A stretch of 64,000 nt of DNA from Acidobacteriota bacterium (GTDB lineage Bacteria; Acidobacteriota; Terriglobia; Terriglobales; SCQP01), in NCBI GenBank assembly GCA_027459505.1, contig DAIDIE010000029.1:124001-188000 (forward strand). The letters run 5' to 3'. Under the pieces are notes generated by a model. That model was given only the letters and a program-made list of their open reading frames with translations, searched no databases and had not been told where the DNA came from. Below are positions 1 to 11,439 of the stretch, one piece after another. A program made the position numbers and the translations under genes. The first letter of the stretch is position 1. The number at the start of each line of letters is the position of its first letter.

Positions 1-1
1 G

Positions 2-2689
2 CTGCTGGCCAGCAACGCGCCCCGTTATGTGCAGCCCGCCGCCCGTGCGCTGCTGGATGTGTTCACCTGCCTGCGCGAGCATACGCGCCTGGAGTTGGCC
101 GGACGCCTGCTGGCCGCCAACAGCGAACGCTATTTGAAGAGTGAGCGGGAGATGTGCGAGCTGTTTTTCGATCAGCGCGCCGCGGTGGAACGCAGCGGCG
201 AATTGGCCGAGCGGTTGCGCTTCACCCTGCACGACCTGGGCTACGAGTTTCCTCTGGCGACGGCGCCGCCGGGGGAGACCATGGCCAGTTGGCTGCGCCG
301 CCTGGTGCTGGCTGGGGCGGAGGAGCGTTATCGCCCGCAACGCGAACGCAGCCTCGACTTCTGGCGGCGCGTTGAGACGCAACTGGAGCGGGAATTGCGG
401 CTGATTGAAAAGCTGCGTCTGGAGGGCTACTTCCTCATTGTCTGGGACATTGTGCGTTACTGCCGCGAGCACGACATCCTCGCCCAGGGACGCGGGTCGG
501 CCGCCAACAGCGCTGTCTGCTACAGCCTGGGCATTACCGCCGTCGATCCCATCGGAATGGAACTATTGTTTGAGCGCTTTCTTTCCGAAGAGCGCGGCGA
601 GTGGCCCGATATTGATATTGATTTGCCCAGCGGCGAGCGCCGCGAGCAGGTTATCCAGTATGTTTACCAGCGCTATGGCTACCAGCGGAGCGCGGAGAGC
701 AGCGGCAGCGGCGCGGCCATGACCGCCAACGTGATTACCTACCGGGCACGCAGCGCCGCCCGCGAAGTGGGAAAAGTCCTGGGCTTTCCCGATGCCATGG
801 TGGCGCGCTTGGCGCAGAGCGCCGGCATTTTAGCCTGGGGTGGCGCGGGGGCGGAACGTTCCGAGGAGATGTTGCGGCAAAGTGGCGTGGACCCGCGTCA
901 TCCGCGCATCCGCCAGTTCCTTCAGCTTTGCGTGCGGATGCAGGATTTGCCTCGCCATCTGGGCCAGCACTCCGGCGGCATGGTGCTGTGTCAGGGACCG
1001 CTGGATGAAATTGTGCCGCTGGAGAACGCCAGCATGCCCGGCCGGGTGGTGGTGCAGTGGGATAAGGACGACTGCGCGGCGCTGGGCTTGATCAAGGTGG
1101 ACCTGTTGGGGTTGGGCATGATGGCGGCCTTACAGGATTCCATTCGCCTGGTCGAACGGCATGGCGCGGCGGTGGCGCGTTGCGGCAGCGCGGCGCGCAG
1201 CTTCGATCTGGCGCATTTACCGCCCGACGATCCGGATGTCTATCGCATGCTGTGCGAGGCGGACAGCATTGGCGTGTTCCAGGTCGAGAGCCGGGCGCAG
1301 ATGGCCACCCTGCCGCGCTTGCGGCCGCAACGCTTTTACGATCTGGTCATCCAGGTCGCGTTGATTCGTCCTGGGCCGATTGTGGGCAACATGGTGCACC
1401 CCTACCTGCGGCGCCGCAATGGTAAGGAGCCGGTGCGCTATGCGCATCCCGCACTGGAGCCCATTTTACGGCGCACCCTGGGGGTGCCGCTGTTTCAGGA
1501 GCAACTGCTGCGCATGGCGATGGTGATGGCGGGCTTCAGCGGCGGCGAGGCGGAGGAGTTGCGCCGGGCGCTCGGCTTCAAGCGCGCCGAGGCCGCCATG
1601 AGCGAGGTGGAGCTCAAGCTGCGGCGCGGCATGGCGCAGCAGGGGATTGAAGGCGCGGTCGCCGAAGAGGTCATCGACGCGATTACCTCCTTTGCGCTGT
1701 ACGGTTTTCCGGAATCGCACTCGGCCAGCTTCGCGCTGCTGGTTTATGCCAGCGCGTATTTAAAGGAGCATTTTCCCGCGGTGTTTTATACCGCCCTGCT
1801 GAACAATCAGCCGATGGGCTTCTACCATCCGGCAACCCTGGTGAAGGATGCGCAGCGGCATGGGGTGCGCGTGCTGCCGGTCAGCGTGCAGGAGTCGGAT
1901 TGGGATTGCCGCGTGCTTCCCGCAAAGGCCGGCGAAGCGGCGGCCATTCGTCTCGGTTTGCGCTACACGGCGGGCCTGCGCGCCGGAATTGGACAGCAGT
2001 TGCAGCGCGAGCGGGAGCGCGGCGGCGGCTTCCGTTCCCTCGAAGACCTGCGGCGGCGCAGCCAGCTCAATCAGACGGAGATCACCACGCTGGGGGAAAT
2101 TGGCGCGCTGAATTGTTTCAGCGGAAGCGATGGAACCGCGCTGCGGCGCCGCGAGGCGCTATGGCAGGTGCAACGAGCCTGGCGCGGCGCCGGCCCCTTA
2201 TGGGAGCAGGAGTGCGCGGAGGGCGGCGGGGAGTTTGCGCCGGAGCGGAGCTCACCGCTGCGCGATATGTCTCTGGAAGAGCGCGTGGTCGCCGATTTCC
2301 GCGGAACCGGGTTGACCGTCGGTCCGCATCCCATGGCCCTGCGGCGGGGCGAATTGTCGCGCTTGGGCATTCGCACGGCGGCGCAACTTCGCCACCTGCC
2401 TAACAACAGCAAGGTGGAAGTGGCGGGGGTGGTGATCGCGCGCCAGCGGCCGGCCACGGCGCAGGGACTGTTGTTTTTGAGTCTGGAGGACGAAACCGGA
2501 ATCAGCAACATCATTGTCCCGCAGCCCGTTCTGGACCGCTTCCAGATGCTGCTGGTCGCTGCGCCCCAACTGTGCATTCGCGGCACGGTGCAGAGTGCCG
2601 AGGGAGTGGTGAACGTGCGAGCCGGACAGGTCAGGGCGCTTCCCGGCGCCGTCGATGAGGTGTTGGAGGTTTCCCACGATTTTCACTAG
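2..2689 (+). CDS. dnaE2: Error-prone DNA polymerase III alpha subunit (DnaE2/ImuC-like), 5' end truncated by window edge
   Basis: ORF is open to the window edge (LLASNAPRYVQPAARALLDVFTCLREHTRL...); motifs QGRGSAANSAVCYSLGITAVDP, WPDIDIDLPSGERREQVIQYVYQRYG, QVALIRPGPIVGNMVHPYLRRRNG, C-terminal OB-fold. Confidence 0.93.
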   Translation: MLASNAPRYVQPAARALLDVFTCLREHTRLELAGRLLAANSERYLKSEREMCELFFDQRAAVERSGELAERLRFTLHDLGYEFPLATAPPGETMASWLRRLVLAGAEERYRPQRERSLDFWRRVETQLERELRLIEKLRLEGYFLIVWDIVRYCREHDILAQGRGSAANSAVCYSLGITAVDPIGMELLFERFLSEERGEWPDIDIDLPSGERREQVIQYVYQRYGYQRSAESSGSGAAMTANVITYRARSAAREVGKVLGFPDAMVARLAQSAGILAWGGAGAERSEEMLRQSGVDPRHPRIRQFLQLCVRMQDLPRHLGQHSGGMVLCQGPLDEIVPLENASMPGRVVVQWDKDDCAALGLIKVDLLGLGMMAALQDSIRLVERHGAAVARCGSAARSFDLAHLPPDDPDVYRMLCEADSIGVFQVESRAQMATLPRLRPQRFYDLVIQVALIRPGPIVGNMVHPYLRRRNGKEPVRYAHPALEPILRRTLGVPLFQEQLLRMAMVMAGFSGGEAEELRRALGFKRAEAAMSEVELKLRRGMAQQGIEGAVAEEVIDAITSFALYGFPESHSASFALLVYASAYLKEHFPAVFYTALLNNQPMGFYHPATLVKDAQRHGVRVLPVSVQESDWDCRVLPAKAGEAAAIRLGLRYTAGLRAGIGQQLQRERERGGGFRSLEDLRRRSQLNQTEITTLGEIGALNCFSGSDGTALRRREALWQVQRAWRGAGPLWEQECAEGGGEFAPERSSPLRDMSLEERVVADFRGTGLTVGPHPMALRRGELSRLGIRTAAQLRHLPNNSKVEVAGVVIARQRPATAQGLLFLSLEDETGISNIIVPQPVLDRFQMLLVAAPQLCIRGTVQSAEGVVNVRAGQVRALPGAVDEVLEVSHDFH

Positions 2690-2929
2690 CGAATGCCACC
2701 CCGCCGGAATCCACTTTGCCATTTGGATCATGGCTGCCCTGGCCGTTTCCTGAGAACGCCGCTTCCAAACCGCAACGTTCCACAGTGGACTGGCAATAGT
2801 AATCCGGCAACTTCTTCCTCCCCCCACCCATTTGGGTAGGTCCAATGCCCTCCCGCACTGGTGTGCGCCTGAAGTTTGTGTCTAACATTGACCTCAGCGT
2901 CAGGCCACACGGAATCGACCGAGGCCACC

Positions 2930-3910
2930 ATGGAAAACTCTAAACGCCGCACGCGCCGGCCAGTCCCCATCCCATTTCCGGGTGACAAGCGGACACTCCT
3001 GCGCTACACCAAGATGGTTTTGGAGGAGCAGGGAATTGATCTCAGCCCCGATGATCTGAAGTCCCTGGAAGCTTCCATCCTCCACGGCGAACTCGGCCGT
3101 TACCCGCCTTCCCCCCTGTTCACCGCCCGCCACAATGCGGAAGGTTACGTCTGGCAGGCGCTGCATTGCGGGTCTCGTGAGGAAGCGCGCAGATCGATCT
3201 TGCGCGCGCTGGAACTCGATCCGGAAAACCCGGACGCGCAAATCATTCTTTCCGATATTGACGGATTACGCGGAGAGCAGCGGCTGGCCGTGCTGCGGCG
3301 CGCCGCCGCCTGCGGTGAGCATCGCCTGGGCGACGCTTTCATACGCCAGAACGTGGGCCGCTTCTGGTCGCTGATAGAGACGCGCCCCTATATGCGCGCC
3401 TTGGGCGCCTTGGCCTTCCAGTTGCGCGATCAAAAGCAGTTTGCCGAATCCAGCGCGATCTTTGGGCGCATGATCGAGCTGAACCCCGCCGATAGTCAGG
3501 GCATCCGCTACCCGTTGCTGGGTGTGTATTTAAGGGCCGACAAGCTGGATCACGCCGCACGTCTGCTGCAGTTCTTTCATACGGACGCCAACCCCAGCAT
3601 GGTCTGGGGGCGCACGCTGCTGCTGCTCCTGCAGGGTGATGAGAATGGCGCCAAAGCCGAGTTGGCCAAAGCGCGCCAACTCAACAAGTACGTCGAGCTC
3701 GGCTTTTTATGCATTCTGGACATCCCTAAGGGATTGGCGGAAGACCCCGCCCCAGGATCGATTGTTGAGGCCTTTTACGTTATGGACAGTGTGGGCGTGG
3801 CCTGGGAGGAACATGCCGAAGCCTTTCGCTGGTTCAAGGAACAGGTCGGCAGCGCCAACGTAAAACGCCTGCTCAAGACCGAATTGGCCCCCGGCGAAAG
3901 GGCGCAATAA
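2930..3910 (+). CDS. Hypothetical protein with TPR-like repeats
   Basis: ORF; helical repeat segments (ARRSILRALELDPENPDAQIILSDIDGL); likely ATG at 2930 rather than 2876. Confidence 0.6.
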   Translation: MENSKRRTRRPVPIPFPGDKRTLLRYTKMVLEEQGIDLSPDDLKSLEASILHGELGRYPPSPLFTARHNAEGYVWQALHCGSREEARRSILRALELDPENPDAQIILSDIDGLRGEQRLAVLRRAAACGEHRLGDAFIRQNVGRFWSLIETRPYMRALGALAFQLRDQKQFAESSAIFGRMIELNPADSQGIRYPLLGVYLRADKLDHAARLLQFFHTDANPSMVWGRTLLLLLQGDENGAKAELAKARQLNKYVELGFLCILDIPKGLAEDPAPGSIVEAFYVMDSVGVAWEEHAEAFRWFKEQVGSANVKRLLKTELAPGERAQ

Positions 3911-4028
3911 TCAACCGCAACAACTCCTCTCCCGCGATTTCTTTCTCCCGGTTCCTCTCCCCCAACTCCCATCCCCAGCGACGGCTCCCACGCTGCCTGT
4001 TAAAATTGTTCTTTCACCGGAGGGTTTT

Positions 4029-4970
4029 GTGAGCGCCAAGCTACTTGATGGCACCAAGGTTGGTGCGCAGATTCGTTCCGAGGTCGCCTTGCGAGTTCGG
4101 GATCTGCAACAGCGGCACGGCTACGCGCCCACGCTGGTGGTCATCCTCATTGGCGACAATCCCGCCTCGCAGGTGTACGTGCGCAGCAAGATCAAAGCCT
4201 GCGAAGAACTGGGGATCCGTTCCGAGAAGCTGACGCCCCCGGCTTCGATCACTACTGGGGAGCTTTTGGCGCTGGTGGCCGAGCTGAATGCGCGTTCCGA
4301 CGTGGACGGCATTCTCATCCAGCTTCCCTTACCGAAGCAGGTGGATACCAAGCGGGTGCTGATGGCGGTGGACCCCTCCAAGGACGTTGACGGCTTTCAC
4401 CCGGTGAACGTTGGCAACCTGGTGAGTAACAATCCTGGCTTGCTGCCCTGCACACCCGCCGGCGTGATAGAGATACTCAAGCGCAGCGATATTCCAGTGT
4501 CCGGCAAGGAAGCGGTGATCGTTGGCCGCAGTGACATTGTCGGCAAGCCGGTGGCGCTGCTGCTGCTGCATCAGAATGCCACGGTCACCATCGCGCATTC
4601 GCGCACTCCCGATCTGCCCGCGGTGTGCCGTCGCGCCGACATCCTGGTGGCGGCGATTGGCCGGCCGGGGATGATCAGCAAAGAGCATATCCGCCCCGGG
4701 GCTGTAGTGATCGATGTTGGCATAAATCGCCTCACCGAGCGCGCCGAGGTGGAGCGCTTCTTCCCGGGCGACGCCAAGCGGCTGGCGGACTTTGAAAAGC
4801 GTGGCTCAACCCTGGTCGGCGACGTCGATCCGGTGGCGGCGATGGAACTGGCTTCTGCGTTCACGCCGGTGCCTGGGGGCGTTGGCCCGTTGACGATTGC
4901 CATGTTGATGTCCAACACGGTCGCGGCGGCGGAAAAGCGCATCCAAACCGAGGTTGAAGTAGGAAGTTAA
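4029..4970 (+). CDS. folD: Bifunctional methylenetetrahydrofolate dehydrogenase/cyclohydrolase FolD
   Basis: GTG start with GGAGGG SD; motifs GILIQLPLPKQVD, DVDGFHPVNVGNL, VIVGRSDIVGKPVALLLL, PVPGGVGPLTIAML. Confidence 0.97.
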   Translation: MSAKLLDGTKVGAQIRSEVALRVRDLQQRHGYAPTLVVILIGDNPASQVYVRSKIKACEELGIRSEKLTPPASITTGELLALVAELNARSDVDGILIQLPLPKQVDTKRVLMAVDPSKDVDGFHPVNVGNLVSNNPGLLPCTPAGVIEILKRSDIPVSGKEAVIVGRSDIVGKPVALLLLHQNATVTIAHSRTPDLPAVCRRADILVAAIGRPGMISKEHIRPGAVVIDVGINRLTERAEVERFFPGDAKRLADFEKRGSTLVGDVDPVAAMELASAFTPVPGGVGPLTIAMLMSNTVAAAEKRIQTEVEVGS

Positions 4971-5072
4971 TCAGGAGCCATGGCGGCATTTTGTGACTGC
5001 CGGCAATGAGGTGTTTACGGCACCGGCAATACTGGGTTTGGGCTAGCGCGCTGAATCGCCAGGAGAACGGCC

Positions 5073-5705
5073 ATGTTGCGGATCGCATTGACCGGCGGCT
5101 TGTGTTCGGGGAAGAGCACCGTCAGCGCCATGTTTGCCGAACTGGGTGTGCCCACCATCAATGCCGATCAGATTGGGCACCACTTGTTGCGCGCGGGTTC
5201 CCCATGGGTCAGCCGCGTTGTAGACGAATTCGGCGCCGGCGTGCTGGCGTCCGACGGCTCCATTGATCGCAAGAAACTCGCAGCCCTGGTCTTCGCCGGC
5301 ACTCCCGAATCAGAGCGGCGCCGCCGCCGTTTAAACGCCCTGCTGCATCCGCCGATTATGGAAGAGGTCGACCGCCGGATTAGCGAACTGCACGGCAAAA
5401 CCCGCCATCCGTTCGTCATTATCGAGGCCGCCCTCTTCGTCGAAGAGAAGCTACACCACCGCTTTGACCGCTTGGCTGTGGTCACCTGCAACCCGGAGCA
5501 ACAGGTGCTGCGTTTCCAGGGGCGCACCGGCGGCAGCCGGGAGGAGGCGGAAAGCCGGTTGAAGGTGCAGCTCCCGGAAGAGGCCAAGGCGCGCCTCGCC
5601 GATTACGTCATCAACAACTCCGGCAACCTGGAAGACACCCGTCATCAGGTGGAAAACCTCAACGCCATGCTGCACGCGGAAACCACCTCGGAAGCTGCCG
5701 GCTGA
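5073..5705 (+). CDS. coaE: Dephospho-CoA kinase
   Basis: LRIALTGGLCSGKSTVSAMFAELGVPTINADQIGH; CoaE family pattern. Confidence 0.95.
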   Translation: MLRIALTGGLCSGKSTVSAMFAELGVPTINADQIGHHLLRAGSPWVSRVVDEFGAGVLASDGSIDRKKLAALVFAGTPESERRRRRLNALLHPPIMEEVDRRISELHGKTRHPFVIIEAALFVEEKLHHRFDRLAVVTCNPEQQVLRFQGRTGGSREEAESRLKVQLPEEAKARLADYVINNSGNLEDTRHQVENLNAMLHAETTSEAAG

Positions 5706-5785
5706 ATTCCGGCCATGCTGCAGGGTTCCGGCAGCGGGCCTGCGCGGCCTGTTGCCTAGCGTCCATGCGGCTGTTTTGATGCCTC

Positions 5786-6325
5786 CTAGCGACGCAGTTC
5801 AATCTTATTGAATTCCGGAATGGCATCGCGCAATGACGCTGGCAGATGAGAAGGGATGGGTGTGTTCGGACGAGTGAGCGCGTAAAGGTGCTCAGCCGCG
5901 CGTTTGATCGAGTCGGGCTTGTTGAACTGAGGCTTGTAGTCTTGTACCTCATCAACTGTTTCTCCCAGAAGAGCGGCCACCCAAGTCTCGACATTGCGCG
6001 CAGGCACCAGCAACAGGAGGTGTTCTGGCGGCACGATGTTGCCCAATAGTTGTTGTTTTCGTTGGGTAGCGCCCAGACGGTCGGCGTCAATCATGACGAT
6101 CGCCAGCGAGCTTACTCCACGGCCCAACGAAGATGCTGACTCCTGAAGAAGCACGGGAAATCGCTCCCGTACGTACTGCTCACCGCTGCCACTGCCCCTC
6201 GGTAATGGCTCATAGCGGGGTGGGTGGTCCAGCCCAAGACAGCTCAAATACGTTCGGATGAATTTCTGCTGCGCCCGGTCCTCGACCAGGACCAGAATGT
6301 TCGTTGGCCTCCGGCCGCTAGGCAT
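5786..6325 (-). CDS. TOPRIM-like (RloB/DUF4276/OLD-nuclease-like) protein, partner of adjacent ATPase
   Basis: ILVLVEDRAQQKFIRTYL...SLAIVMIDADR: Glu after beta-1 and DxD motif as in TOPRIM folds; ATG overlaps the stop of the ATPase gene (ATGCCTAG). Confidence 0.6.
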   Translation of the reverse strand: MPSGRRPTNILVLVEDRAQQKFIRTYLSCLGLDHPPRYEPLPRGSGSGEQYVRERFPVLLQESASSLGRGVSSLAIVMIDADRLGATQRKQQLLGNIVPPEHLLLLVPARNVETWVAALLGETVDEVQDYKPQFNKPDSIKRAAEHLYALTRPNTPIPSHLPASLRDAIPEFNKIELRR

Positions 6326-7436
6326 CTTCCCATCCGGCGGCGACAATTTGACCAGCGGTCATGCCGTCCGTATCGGGGAAAGGCTTGACCCGGGTGGGGC
6401 CGCCATCATCGCGGGTGAGTACCACCGCGCCGCGAGCCGCAAGCTGGTTGAGCACCTCAGGATGGTGGGAGGCGATGATGAGCTGAGCCCCGGTCTCCTC
6501 GGCTTTATCAATGGCCCGTAGCAGCCAGGGCTGTATCTCTCTCAAGGCGATAAAGTTTTCGGGCTCGTCCAACAATAGCCCCGGACCCGAGACCAGTTGG
6601 GTGTGGAGCAGGAGGTACAGCCCGATTAAGCAGCGCTGCCCGTCGGAAAGCTCAGTCAGGGCGAGTTCAAGAGTGGGGCTGTTGGAAACATGGAATGATG
6701 CGATCACCTCACGATATTCACGCCCAGCGGCCTTTGCGCTCAGACCACGGAAGCCAGGAACCGCCTCACGAAGGTCATCGATCGCGGCGTTAACAGCCTC
6801 ACCGTCCTCCAACACCAGATGGCGATACCAGCTAGCGAGGTCGTCGAGGCGACGGGAGGGGAAGCGCACCTCAGTCTTGGACCGCTCTGATATTTCCCAA
6901 GGATCAATCTGAACTGGGCGGAGCCGCTCAATCCAGTCCTTGAATTTAGTAAGCTTCGTGTTGTCTTGGCGCGGCGATACAATCCCTAATCCGGATGTCT
7001 TCCCTTCAAACGGAAACGAAACTCTTGGCCCTGGATTGTGAGAATCGTTGTAATCGTTATAGAGGTGAACCTGACCGCTGGACAACTCGAACAGGGTTTG
7101 GCCATCCAACAGCAGCCGCTCGCTTCTGACCTTGGCGGCCTGTCTTCGGGAGCCCTCCTCCACGACCAACTGATACTTATAAATCGCTTGGCCGTCCTCT
7201 GCATCGATTTCGAACCGCTGAACTTGCGCCTGCTGCCATCGGGTCTTTGAGTCGCCAAGGAACAGTTCATCCGTGGGCTTTTGATCGGAAATGAATGCGC
7301 GCAGCACGTCGATGACATCGAATAGAGTGGATTTTCCGGTGCCGTTACCGCCCACCAGCAACTGCAATGGTTCCAGCCTGATTTCAAAGTTAACCAGGCA
7401 CCGGAAATTGTCGGCGTAAAGACGGCTAATGCGCAT
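6318..7436 (-). CDS. AAA family ATPase (RecF/SMC/OLD-like, COG4637-type)
   Basis: Walker A GGNGTGKST, signature LSDGQRCLIGLYLLL, Walker B GLLLDEPENFI, IIASHHPEVLN. Confidence 0.88.
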   Translation of the reverse strand: MRISRLYADNFRCLVNFEIRLEPLQLLVGGNGTGKSTLFDVIDVLRAFISDQKPTDELFLGDSKTRWQQAQVQRFEIDAEDGQAIYKYQLVVEEGSRRQAAKVRSERLLLDGQTLFELSSGQVHLYNDYNDSHNPGPRVSFPFEGKTSGLGIVSPRQDNTKLTKFKDWIERLRPVQIDPWEISERSKTEVRFPSRRLDDLASWYRHLVLEDGEAVNAAIDDLREAVPGFRGLSAKAAGREYREVIASFHVSNSPTLELALTELSDGQRCLIGLYLLLHTQLVSGPGLLLDEPENFIALREIQPWLLRAIDKAEETGAQLIIASHHPEVLNQLAARGAVVLTRDDGGPTRVKPFPDTDGMTAGQIVAAGWEDA

Positions 7437-7719
7437 ATCCGCATTATAGGTCCGAGCGGCGCCGGGGGGTGCCTAGCGGAACAGGAGGTGCCAGGTCCGG
7501 CGCCCATCTGAGCAATTCGGACCGGCCGACCGCAGAGTAGCACCAGGCGGCCGCCGGGAAGATGATCTCTCGCGGGATCTCAGGCGGCGGAAATCATCTT
7601 TGGGCCACCGAAGGAAACGGCGGCTGGCAGGCGCACCGTTCCCCTCCACCTGTGCGAACCTAAGAACATGCATGGGCCCAAGGCTCCTGCTCCCATCCGC
7701 TTTTTAGGAGTGTGACTGC

Positions 7720-8811
7720 ATGACCCTGTCTCGTTTCCAGCGCTGTCGCTCCCGCATTCTGACTTTTGCTGTGGCCCTCGGTTTCGCGGCCACCTTTGCC
7801 GCTTCCGCTGTGCGCGCCGCGGCGCCGGCAAAAGCCGGCGCTCGCCATGCCCCCGCCGGCTATCGCCTGCTCAAAGAGATTCCGCTGCATAGCTCCGGCT
7901 GGTGGGATTACCTCACCATCGACCAGGCGCGCCAGCGATTGTTCATCGCCCACGGCGATCATGTGGTCGTTTGGGACATTAAAGCCATGAAGCGGCTTAC
8001 CAGCATTCCCAAGACCCAGGGTGTGCACGGTATCGCCCTGGCGCCTAAACTGCATCGCGGATTCATCAGCGATGGTCAAGCCAACCAGGTCACCGTCTTC
8101 AACCTGGACACACTCAAGGTCATCAAGACCGTTCCGGTCACCGGCAAGAATCCTGATGCCATTGTGTTTGATCCCGCTTCCAACCGTGTATTCACACTCA
8201 ATGGCCGTACCGGCAACTCCACCGTCATTGACGCCAAACAGTTGAAGGTGATTGGCACCATTAGCTTGGGGGGCAAGCCCGAGTTTGCCACGGCTGACGG
8301 CAAAGGCTTTCTCTTCAACAACCTGGAAGACAAGAGCGAACTGCTCAAAATCGATACGCGCAAGCTTCGGATTGTGAACCGCTGGCCGCTGGCTCCCTGC
8401 GAGCATCCCTCCGGCATGGCCATCGATCGCGCCAATGAGCGCGTCTTTTCTGGTTGCCATAACCAGCTTATGGCGATGGTTGATGGCAACAGCGGTAAAG
8501 TGCTGAGCACGGTCCCCATCGGAGAGGGCGTGGATGCAAACCGCTACTTTTCTCGCCGCCATCTGGCCTTCAGTTCCAACGGGCAAGGAACATTGACGGT
8601 CGCCAGAGTCCTTGGTTCTGGCATGAAGTTGCTGGGTGACGTGAAGACCATGCAAGGGGCGCGCACCATGGCGCTGGATCGCCGCACGGGCCGCATCTTC
8701 CTGGTCACGGCGCAGTTTGGGCCGCCCCCTGCGCCGACGCCTGCCCACCCGCATCCGTGGCCGGTGATGAAACCCAACTCCTTCACCCTGCTGGTGGTGG
8801 GCCGCAAGTAG
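7720..8811 (+). CDS. Secreted YncE-like beta-propeller protein
   Basis: Signal peptide FAVALGFAATFAASAVRAAA; repeated blade pattern (VTVFNLDTLKVIKTVPVTGKNPDAIVFDPASNRVFTLNG). Confidence 0.8.
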   Translation: MTLSRFQRCRSRILTFAVALGFAATFAASAVRAAAPAKAGARHAPAGYRLLKEIPLHSSGWWDYLTIDQARQRLFIAHGDHVVVWDIKAMKRLTSIPKTQGVHGIALAPKLHRGFISDGQANQVTVFNLDTLKVIKTVPVTGKNPDAIVFDPASNRVFTLNGRTGNSTVIDAKQLKVIGTISLGGKPEFATADGKGFLFNNLEDKSELLKIDTRKLRIVNRWPLAPCEHPSGMAIDRANERVFSGCHNQLMAMVDGNSGKVLSTVPIGEGVDANRYFSRRHLAFSSNGQGTLTVARVLGSGMKLLGDVKTMQGARTMALDRRTGRIFLVTAQFGPPPAPTPAHPHPWPVMKPNSFTLLVVGRK

Positions 8812-8830
8812 GCGAAGCGGATTGAAAACG

Positions 8831-8867
8831 AGACCGGGCGCCTGCGGCCCGGTCTTGCTGTTTTTAT
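8831..8867 (+). terminator. Intrinsic terminator downstream of the YncE-like gene
   Basis: AGACCGGGC-GCCTGCG-GCCCGGTCT, then TGCTGTTTTT. Confidence 0.75.
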
Positions 8868-8919
8868 GAGCTGTATTCGCTCTACAATGGCATTGCCAAG
8901 GTGGAGCGGGAATCAGACG

Positions 8920-10308
<1,389 letters not shown>

Positions 10309-10335
10309 AGCCAGGCGCTTCATCTGATCGTCTCA

Positions 10336-11316
10336 ATGGACAACATCGAACAGTTGCTCGTCAGTCTGCGCGATCCGTCCAACCCGGGTTACCGCCGCGC
10401 CGTTGCCCATGCGCTCACGTTGGCCGAACAGGGTGGCGCGGCCGGCGAGCAGCTCGCCCAGGCGGTGTTTCCGCTTGGTGGGCACGCGCTGACCATCGGC
10501 TTTACTGGCGCCCTGGGCAGCGGTAAGAGCACGCTGGTGGATCAAGTGGCCGCCGAGTTCCGCTGCCGGGGCAAGCGAGTCGCCATTATCGCCGTTGATC
10601 CCAGCAGTCCCTTCAGCCATGGCGCGATCCTCGGCGACCGCATTCGCATGCAGCGCCACAGCGGAGATGACGGCGTCTTTATTCGCAGCATGGCCGGACG
10701 CGGCGCCGCTGGCGGGCTTGCCCCCAGGTTGCTGGAGGCCATCGCGGTTTTCGATGCCGCCGCCTGGGATGTGGTTCTCGTCGAAACCGTCGGGGTAGGC
10801 CAGGGCGACACGCTGGTGGCCAGCGTGGTTGATCTGACCGCGGTGGTCCTGGTTCCTGGTTTGGGAGATGAAATTCAGACCATGAAATCGGGGCTGCTCG
10901 AAGTTGCCGACCTGTTTGTGTTGAACAAGGCCGACTTGGGAGTCGAGCGGCTGCATACGGAGGTTACCTCCATGCTGGAACTCAGCACCAGCTTGCATAC
11001 GGACTCGGCCGTCGTCCCTGTGCTCAGAACCATTGCACTCACCGGGGAAGGCGTTCCACTCCTTGTGGAAGCAATTGACACCCAACGCGTTAGCCAACTC
11101 GCCTCTGGTCAGTGGCAGCGACGCCAGCAACGGCAATGGCGGCAGCGGCTCAGCAGCCGCATGCGGGAGTGGCTTTGGGAGCAGCAACTGGCTCCCTTCC
11201 TTGCTGCGGAAGAGGAAACCATGGATCAACTGGCGTCGGCCATCGCGCGGCGCTCTCTGGCTCCCGAACTGGCGATGGAGCAACTCCGTAACTTGTGGCG
11301 GCGCCGGGAAGTCTAG
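10336..11316 (+). CDS. meaB: Methylmalonyl-CoA mutase-associated GTPase MeaB (ArgK-type)
   Basis: GFTGALGSGKSTLVDQ, VAIIAVDPSSPFSHGAILGDRIRM, VVLVETVGVGQGD, VLNKADL. Confidence 0.92.
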   Translation: MDNIEQLLVSLRDPSNPGYRRAVAHALTLAEQGGAAGEQLAQAVFPLGGHALTIGFTGALGSGKSTLVDQVAAEFRCRGKRVAIIAVDPSSPFSHGAILGDRIRMQRHSGDDGVFIRSMAGRGAAGGLAPRLLEAIAVFDAAAWDVVLVETVGVGQGDTLVASVVDLTAVVLVPGLGDEIQTMKSGLLEVADLFVLNKADLGVERLHTEVTSMLELSTSLHTDSAVVPVLRTIALTGEGVPLLVEAIDTQRVSQLASGQWQRRQQRQWRQRLSSRMREWLWEQQLAPFLAAEEETMDQLASAIARRSLAPELAMEQLRNLWRRREV

Positions 11317-11439
11317 CTAGCAGAAGAGGCGACCGTCACTCCATGTGCTTGCCTCGTAGGCCGCGTGTCTTTAAAATAGAGCTAGGCGTTAAGTGCTTTC
11401 CCATCAAAGAATTGGAGAGCCGCCTGCAAAAACGAGCCA

